Source of the DNA: Apostichopus japonicus
Taxonomy: Eukaryota > Echinodermata > Holothuroidea > Aspidochirotida > Stichopodidae
Direction: 5' to 3'
Assembly: GCF_037975245.1 (NCBI RefSeq)
Contig: NC_092574.1
Location: 25,127,213-25,191,212, forward strand
Length of the DNA stretch: 64,000 nucleotides
How positions within the stretch are numbered: the first letter of the stretch is position 1; every line of letters begins with the position of its first letter. Below, in pieces: positions 52,101-61,100 of the stretch. Position numbers and translations under genes: made by a program. A model generated the notes under the pieces. That model saw only the letters and a program-made list of their open reading frames with translations. It was not told the DNA's origin and did no database searches.

Positions 52101-55100
52101 CCAACCTACAAAAACTATAAGCTGTAAAGGATAAAGAAAAAATAAAAAAGTTTCTATGCCTTCATCTTAAACTCTGATATGATCTGGTTGTATTTAAAGT
52201 CAGATTATCAACCCAATTAAAGTGGTTAATTAATTGTTATAACGGCGTCTAATGCTTGGTTCATTCTAATGTTTTGCGGTTTTGTGGCCGTGCTTCATCA
52301 GATTGTACGATCATGTCATCGATTGTTTTAAATCACATGGCTATAGCTATATAACTTGTTATCGTTGTTTCTCCATGATTTGATCGCAGATTGAAGACAG
52401 TCCCCAAGCCGCTTCTTTACTCTCCATTCTACATGCTCTCTTGCAACTGGAGTCATCTGACCCTCTCTACGACAAGACTTGGGAACTCCTAGAAAAAATT
52501 GTCATCCAAACCATTTCCCTAGATAAGGGTCAGGACATTGCGACCTTATTAAATGACGGCCTCAAAAATTTGATCAATCACAAGAAAGTCATAGAAGCTG
52601 GAGGAGAAAACGCCACAAAGAAAGTCGTTCAAAAAGTTCCTTCAGCAAAGGCTGTCAGTACCCAAACATACTTCCCAGAAGATACGCCACCAACAGTGAC
52701 CGCAATTGAAGTGCCTTCCGTTTCAACAGCACCCCCTCCTCCTCCTCCACCACCACCATTTCCTGGAGCAATAGCTCTTCCCATTCTAGGTATTCCAGGA
52801 ACCCCTCCTGCTCCTCTAGCTCCTCCACCACCCCCACCTCCACCTCCACCTTTAGGATCCGCACCATTTCCCCCACCCCCACCACCTCCCCCACCACCTC
52901 CACTCCGTGGAGGACCACCACCGCCACCTCCACCTCCTCCACCTGGCGGTGGACCACCTCCTCCCCCGCCTCCACCACCACCAGGAGGAGGACCTCCACC
53001 GCCACCACCTCCAGGTGGATTTGTTACTGCGAACCGGACACAAGCCTTGACAATGTCTGCACCAGTGAAACCGAAGAAGAAGCTTCGTGCTCTCAATTGG
53101 TCCAAGATACCAGCCAATCGGGTGATGTCCCCGTCTCCAAGTGATGACGGTGACGATGGTGAGCTCAATAGTATTTTGTATCCGTCACTTTCATAATGAA
53201 AAATGCAATGGATGAGACAAGTGTTTCAGTTTACACTGAAATTTATTCATCCCAACCCATACATAAAGCATTCTGACTATAGACTTTTAACTTAATTCAT
53301 CAACCTAATTACTGGGAATGCATGGTGAAGGGAAAAAACACATTTATCGTCGGTTAAGTCTAATATAGTTCTTAATCAGATGCATTTCAAGTTGGAAGTT
53401 AGCTTTCCTGTGAATAAATTTAATACTCAGAAACTTGTACATGTTTTTTTGTGTGTGTGTGTGTGTGTGCATTTATTGAGAAATGGATTGTTAATTTCAT
53501 ACATTTTTAAGACTAATTTTAAAATGATACATTTAAATATGGACCCGCCAGCTTACATGCTAATTTAAAACCTCTGGTTATGCCATTGTGTCTGTTATTT
53601 TCTTTACTAAATGGAGAGATACAGTACATCAAAGGTTATTATATGAACTAATATCAGTCCACAATTACTATAATAATCACATCCATATCTTGCCCAGCAA
53701 TATCTAAGCGGTCGGCATGAAGAGCTATTCTTGCGAGAAAGAAATCTGCTCAAGTCTGACAACTTTCTGGATTATTGATCGATCCAGAAATCTCTCTGAC
53801 AGGTTGTTTACCCCAAGGGTCCAAAGTGACAAGACTCACTCCAAAAATTGTTGTGTGTTACTTGGATGGAGTCGTGGAGGGGGAGACTTGTTAAAAAATC
53901 TTTACCAAATGAAGTGGAAGTCAGCTGAAACTTTCATTTTCTGAGAGAGAGAAAAAATATGAGAGTGTGTTTGCTCAAAGGATAATTAAATTGAATTCCG
54001 CAGTTACCAAGTCGATGTAACTTTATTATCCGGTTGTGAATTAAGGAGGCCAGCACAGAGTGATTCGCTTAAACTTGTCTGCGGCGGTCTCGTTCGCAGT
54101 CGTATCAGAATGGAACAGAATAGTATTGTGACCTCATTTCTTGTTATTATGGATCCTGCATTTACTGTATACTCACAACAGTGATTTCAAGAGGACAGAA
54201 CATAGTTGAAAAGATTTATTGTAAAGTTTTGAACATTTGAGAATGTGGATTTTGGCTGTCCTGTTGACCAAAGAGTTTAAACCTGTAGCAGGACTTTAGT
54301 GTTAAGTTTCCACCAGTGGTAGCCTCTACAAGACATGTATTTATTTGGGTGAAAGTGGACGGCTTATTTGTGCGCTACATTCTTTTAAATTGTCCAGTGG
54401 AACTTTATGCATGAAGTTTTGACTTTAATTGGGAATTGTTGCAAGGAAAGTTTCACATTTCCTTGTTATTCATAATTAAACCGTTCATAAAACCATCACA
54501 AGATATAACATGAACCAGCTAATGGTGATATTTCAGGTTAGTAGAGTGTCAATGAATGCACAAAAACTATTCTTTAAAGTTATAGGTAATCAATATCGTT
54601 CTTGTATTAAAGGAAATCATAACAAAACTAGATATTTCTTCAGCTTTCGGAAGTGTTCGAGAGTTTCTTATTTCAGCGCATATTTCCTTTCTTTGTGTAG
54701 TAAGACCTGCAAGTCAACTAACATTGCAACTGTAAAGAATCCTTTCAACGCATGACTGGTACTTAATTGAAAGTGATATGTTCATATAGAAAGAGATCCA
54801 TGTTTTATAATAAATTGTTAAAAACTGTCAGAGCAGCATAATTTCAGGAAAAGTCAATTATTTTTTATTGTGATACCCTCAATTTTTTAAAGCGCTGAGA
54901 TTTTGAAAAATAAATTTGACTTTCATGGTTAGTCTATTAACAGACTTTTCAATTTCCCATTTTAAAAGTGAAGAAATTTGCGTTTATGCATGTTCTACGT
55001 TGACTTTTCTTATGGCAATGTTGGCCCTATATTGTGGTTTGTATCACTCCCAAGGACTATATGATACAAGTAAAGTATTTCTCCTAAGCAGCTTCATTCA

Positions 55101-58100
55101 TTAAGTTGGTTCCAAATTGCAATATTCTGACCATATCTGCCAAATTCTGTTCACATATTGGTTACAATTATCCAAGCTTAGAAAACCTGTTTGCTCCGTC
55201 TAAAGAACATGGAAGACATTTTGGTCACGTTTCATTGATAGTTTGAAATGGATCAAACTATTGTGAAACCTCCGATTCCTTTGTGTTAGTGATTGGTCTC
55301 TGAGTTCTCTTATTTGATTAAATAGATTATTTACATACATTATGCACTTTATCCACTCGGTGCTGTGGCCTAGTGGAAAAGGCGGTGGCATTTGAAGCAA
55401 TGAGGCTTAGCAATCGGGAGGTTCGGGGTTCGATTCCCGGCCGGGTCATAGTAAGGTGGGTTTTTCATCCAAGAGCAACCTACAGTTTTCCCATCTGAAA
55501 TGACTTTCTAAATTGAAAAGATTCCAAATTTGAGTTAAAATGTTGAATTGGAAGCACCTGACGTGTAAGTTGTAATCCATAAGCCCTTGCGGGTTTCTCC
55601 CACATTTGTGGTCGCTTAAGCGTCGTAAAAATAACTGCTGATTATTATGATTATAATTATTATTTTGCATAATTAGAAAGGTGGCCGTTAAAACATGTAT
55701 TTTTACCATATCTTTTATTACAAGTCTCAAGTTTGGTTGTTTCTGCTAAACCAAGCACAATTCATTGTCTTCTGTTGTCAATTGAAGATTGATTTTCAAC
55801 ATCTTGGATGGAACTGACGATTTTATTTTGACAATCCAGTATAAATATCAACAATTATTGGTGTGATCAAACATGATTAAGCAGGCTTAACATATCAACA
55901 GTACCTTAAACTTATATTTTAAATGCTAATAAAATGTGATAATTTGTCTCAACTTTCAGTGAAAAACATTTGGCAAACCATTAGTGAAAATCCAATGGAT
56001 GTGACATCGGAATACGAGGTTCTGGAAGATTTGTTTAGTCAAAAAACCAAATCACCAAAGAAGACCGGAGAAAAGGAAAAACCCAAGAAAGAGTCTAAGG
56101 AGGTAAGAATCCTTCCTTAAGTGAAGTTCCTGGTGTCAGATCACCAGAAGTCAAATAGTAAAAATAAGTGCCATGGTCAAACTTTGTGCAAGTTACAAGG
56201 ACAAGGTTTTGAATGTGGTTTGGTCTTACACAGTGTCCACAAAGTGTCCACAATGTTTGGTGGAAGTCAGACTTTATTTGAAATCTTGCAAATAGGATAT
56301 CTCAATAAGTGGACTGTTTTACAGATGTCATACGTGATTATGTTGACTTCACATTGATTTATCAGCAGATTTCTAGTTATTGTTTTTTCGGTGTGAGTAA
56401 AGTTCCTTTAAAAGGTCAACAGAGGTCAAAATAAAGACAATCGTGAAAGCTGCATATATCAAGTACTATCTTTGTGCAGTACGGTATGCTCTTATACTTT
56501 GCAAAAGATCTGTGAAGTATTCAACAAGGTCAATGAGGTGAAAGGTCATTTGAGGTCAACAGAAGTCAACATCAGGAAATCTTGTAAACACAAGAAGTGG
56601 TAGTATTGACAGCTGTATTATATAATAATGAGTGCACATACCTTTTTGCTTTTGAAGGGATAAAAGGTCAGCACAGGTCAAAATATAAATTTTTTAGAGC
56701 GCTCAGTACCTCAATGGCATCTTTGATGTTCCACAATAGCCAAGAACTGCTCTTACTCATGATTGGTCAAAGCTAATGACCTTTAACCTCATTGAAAAAC
56801 GTCTCGACATTTCTCTTGTAACTCCGCTGTACAAAAACACTTGCAAAATCAAGCTGTGTAAGAGGCAGATCAGTACCAGCTGATGCAATGAACCTAACCG
56901 TTAATTGACCTGGTTTCAGTGACCCTCATATTATATTTTAATCTTTATTAAAGTTGGAGGTATTTTGTTGTCCGTAATGCTGTCCGTGATAATCAATAGC
57001 TTAATCCAGTAGGTGACTGTATTGACAAGCACTTGTACATAAATTAAGTACTGATGTAACTCCTTACATAAATAACTCATTCAAGTTAAATGCCCAACTG
57101 AATTGTACCATGTGTTCTGGAGTGATAGAATCATAGCTTAAGATTGCTGTAGTTTGGGAGGTTTTTCTTTGGGGGGGGGGGAGTTGTGAAGGAGCTCAAA
57201 GGGAGGGCATCTTCATGTATCTATTATCGTTTACTACTTTACCAGTGTTGATTTTACTTTGTAAAAATTATATCTCATCAACCACAAGTTGAATCAATGT
57301 CATACTTGGTAGATAGATGCCCCATGATGGAAATTGGTAAAGGTCAATCAGGTCAACAGGTGTCAAAGTTTGAAAACCTTTTACACATGATAACTCCAAA
57401 ATTAAGTTGCAATAAATCTGTCAATTCTCCAGTGGTATGATTTTCTTTTGGTGAACATAATTTGGTCACATTCAGTTCAGTTAAGTTTTGTGAAGGGGCT
57501 CTGTAAGTCTTTAAAGCAGCTTTTTGCATCCTTTTCTCTGACTTCCTCAACCCCATAGACCCAACGATGCCATAACGACATACATAAATAGCTTAAATCT
57601 ATTTAAATCTAACTTCCACTGGTGGAATAAAAGTCGAAAAATTTCCAACTGAACATTGTTTTTCTCAAAGATATTTTCTGTTCGGATCGCAATAAACCCC
57701 ACCCATACTATGAATATTGAAAAATTCTAAAAAGTCATGGAATAAAAATTCTATAGTCTAATTGTTTTTACCAGTGAATTAAATGGTTGATGCTGTGTCA
57801 ACATGATAATTGATCCTTGATTTATTATACACTATTTCTTCTCTCAGTGTTATAAATTACTTTATTTTACACTGTTTCTTCTGTCAGTGTTACAAAGTAC
57901 TTTATTACACTATTTCTTCTTAGTGTTATATATTACTTTATTATACACTGTTTATTCTGTCAGTGTTATAAATTTCTTTATTATACACTGTTTCTTCTGT
58001 CAGTGTTATGAATTTCTTTATTACACTGTTTATTCTGTCAGTGTTACAAATTCCTTTTGTGTGATTTGGATTTGGATATGTTTTGATTAATTTGTTTTTT

Positions 58101-61100
58101 AGGTTACTCTTCTTGATGGTAAACGTAGCCTTAATCTCAACATCTTCCTGAAACAATTTAGAAAGAGCAATGATGATATCATTGCTCTACTAAGGAATGG
58201 AGATGCAGCACAGTTAGGGGGAATCGAGGTCCTCAAGGGCATGGCGAAACTTCTACCAACCAGAGAGGAGGTAATTTACCCAGAAATAAAATGCTTTTTA
58301 GTTATTGTGTCGAGTAGTACAAGATAATATCTATTAAACTCTCAATTGTTTTGATTCATGGTATGTGATACAGTCTGTGATAAAATAACTGCCAAATAAG
58401 AAGTTAGATACATGTGCTGTTATATTACGTGACCAAATCATAAAGGTTCACTAACCGTATTATAATAGTAATACAAAGTTAGATGCATGAACTGTTATAT
58501 TACATTACCAAACCGTAGCGGTTTACAGACGGTATCCCAAATAAAAAAATTAGATGCATGTACCATTATATGATGGTACAAAATCATAGAGGGTCACGGA
58601 CAGTAAGGAAAAAGAAAGAATCACCTACCCGAATCCAAGTTAAATTCACTGTACTGCTAATATACCCCTAAAAAATTTCCAAGTAATATTATCCCTTTAC
58701 TGTTAGAATACCCTCTCCAAAATGTATGGATCGACTGTCAGAATCTGTGATAAATGCATGAAGCATACTGTAATATGACCTGTACCAAAAAGTAAGGGTA
58801 GACTGCCAGTATTCTAGATAACTGCATGTACTGCTAATATTGTTCAGATGTGTCATTGGTTTGAAGACCTGTGTGCAAATTGTAGATATCATATACAGCC
58901 ATCCACCCCTCAACCCCACCCCTATGTCCCCTAAGTTCAGGTATCTTTTGTCTTGCATTTTTTAAATCACTTTTTATTAAATCATGGCATATGTTTATTC
59001 TCCTCTTAGGTTGATTTGATTCAGTCATACAAGGGTGACGAGGCACTACTCGGTGTTGCTGAAAGGTTCTTTCTGCTCTTGACCAGACTTTCAAAGTAAT
59101 TCTTTAGTTTTCTGAGTTTTGGGCATGCCTTTTGGAACTATTAAGTCGTATGTAAAAATTCTTCATATTGAGAACTGATAAGACCAGAACAACAAAGAGC
59201 ATGATTTAAAGAGAGACTTCAATGTGATACTGTGGAATATATCAGTCTTTTCTTCTGCTAAGAATGCTAGTTGTAACACAATTCATCTTGTACTGCTATC
59301 CAGTAACAGAATATTCTTTTTTATTCTGATAGCTACAAGCTTCGCATCGAGGGTATGGTCGTGAAGGAAGATTTCTCTGCCAATATGGATTATCTCAAAC
59401 CAGCGATCAGCACAATACAGGAATGTTGTAATGGTGAGCCGCATCTAAATTGTCTTAAAATATGAACTTGTCGATGAATTGAATACGAACAAAGTTTACA
59501 GTCGTTATTTTACATTTTGTATTTGCCCAGACATATTCCCACTTGCATGTCGAACCTCTCAACAGATCAGATTTCTGAAAGTTGGCAGTGCTTGTTCGTT
59601 CCCTCTCGATTTCTGGTATTATTATCAAAATGATATATACATTTCATCTGAACAATCCATGCAGTGACACTCGCATCAATAACTTTTATCATTATACTCC
59701 CAAAAACAGAACATAATGTGGTTACAGTTCTTCTAGGTCACATGACTATCATTGTTACTATTTCAGAGAAGCTCTTGAATTAGCAGAAGACTCCACATAT
59801 TATTGACAATTCTTGGCTCACCACCTACCTGTGCTTAATTATCAGTTTTTTAGCCCCAGCAGTTTGACTTATAATATAATTCTGACGTTGAACAACACGT
59901 TTAAGGACATAGGTTTCAGTTGGCATAGTAATGAATGTCTTTTGAAGGGCCTTTTATAGTTAATCGCCACTTACCTTTTTTCTAAAAACAACCTTCTAAA
60001 AGCATTTCATTGAAGATGGTGACTTGTAGTGAAACCTTTGTTTTTATTGAAGTATAACTTTCAATTGCCTTCTGGTTTGTATGAACATTGATATATCAGA
60101 ATATTTCAGACAATGTGTAGTCTAGGTTTCATGGCAACTTTTCTTATTCCTATATTAATGTTTCCTTTTTATGACACCATGCTACAATGTCCTTTGAGAG
60201 GTACAGTATATTCCAAATATTCATTACGTCAGAGCGCCATGGGAATTTTCATCTTTAATCTATCAAAGTAATAATGCTTCATGATTTCATCGTTGAACTT
60301 CCGTCAAGTGAAATGCAGATTTTAATTACACTCCAATATGCTTGATCAAGATATTGAAATGAGAGTAATGTTTAGTTTCATATTTTTGGTTTCATTTTAC
60401 TCTATACATCCACTTCTAATTTCTCAATCTTACAATCCAGGGATACTAGAAAGTAAACTGCTGCAAGAATTTCTGGCTCTTGTCCTTGTAACTGGGAACT
60501 ACATGAATTCAGTAAGTTGGTTTGAAAATTAAGAATCAAATTTACTGATGATACATGTTTAATGTAAAGATATTTTGTGTCTATTTTGCCTTTTTTTTTG
60601 GCAACAAAGCTAAAGGTTTGAAATGAGCAAGTTAAAATATATGTCACAGGACATTTTTTATTATGTACCTTGGAATACCTACCATAGGGTATTTTAAAAT
60701 GAAATAATACTTCTCATTACCCCTCAGCCACCCCCTTCTCCTAATTCACCCCCTTTCCCACACTGCCACCTTCCCCTTTGCACTTTTCATCAAGGCCCCA
60801 TGTATTATGAACTCATACTAACTATTGCATAGCAAGGGGGTATGCCATATTAGAATTACCCTTGCTTCACCTATGCCTTTACTCTCCTTTGGTCCTCTTC
60901 TCTGTTACTACTATGTATAATCTTTGCAAAGTTAAGGGAGTAGTTTCCCTAGCTATCATGCATCAGGATGCCTGTAAGGTGAATTGGTAAATTCTATATA
61001 TTTGAATTAACACCAATGTAGCATGCGATAGGTTTGAATTAACACCCCTGTTGCATTCTGTTGATTTGATTTAACAACTACATAATAGTGCAGCTTGTGG

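Noticed and set aside
52629-53168. 179-codon glycine-rich open frame on the minus strand over INF2 exon 6
   Set aside because: It is the antisense shadow of the FH1 polyproline codons (Pro codons read as Gly in reverse), with no splice or start context of its own.
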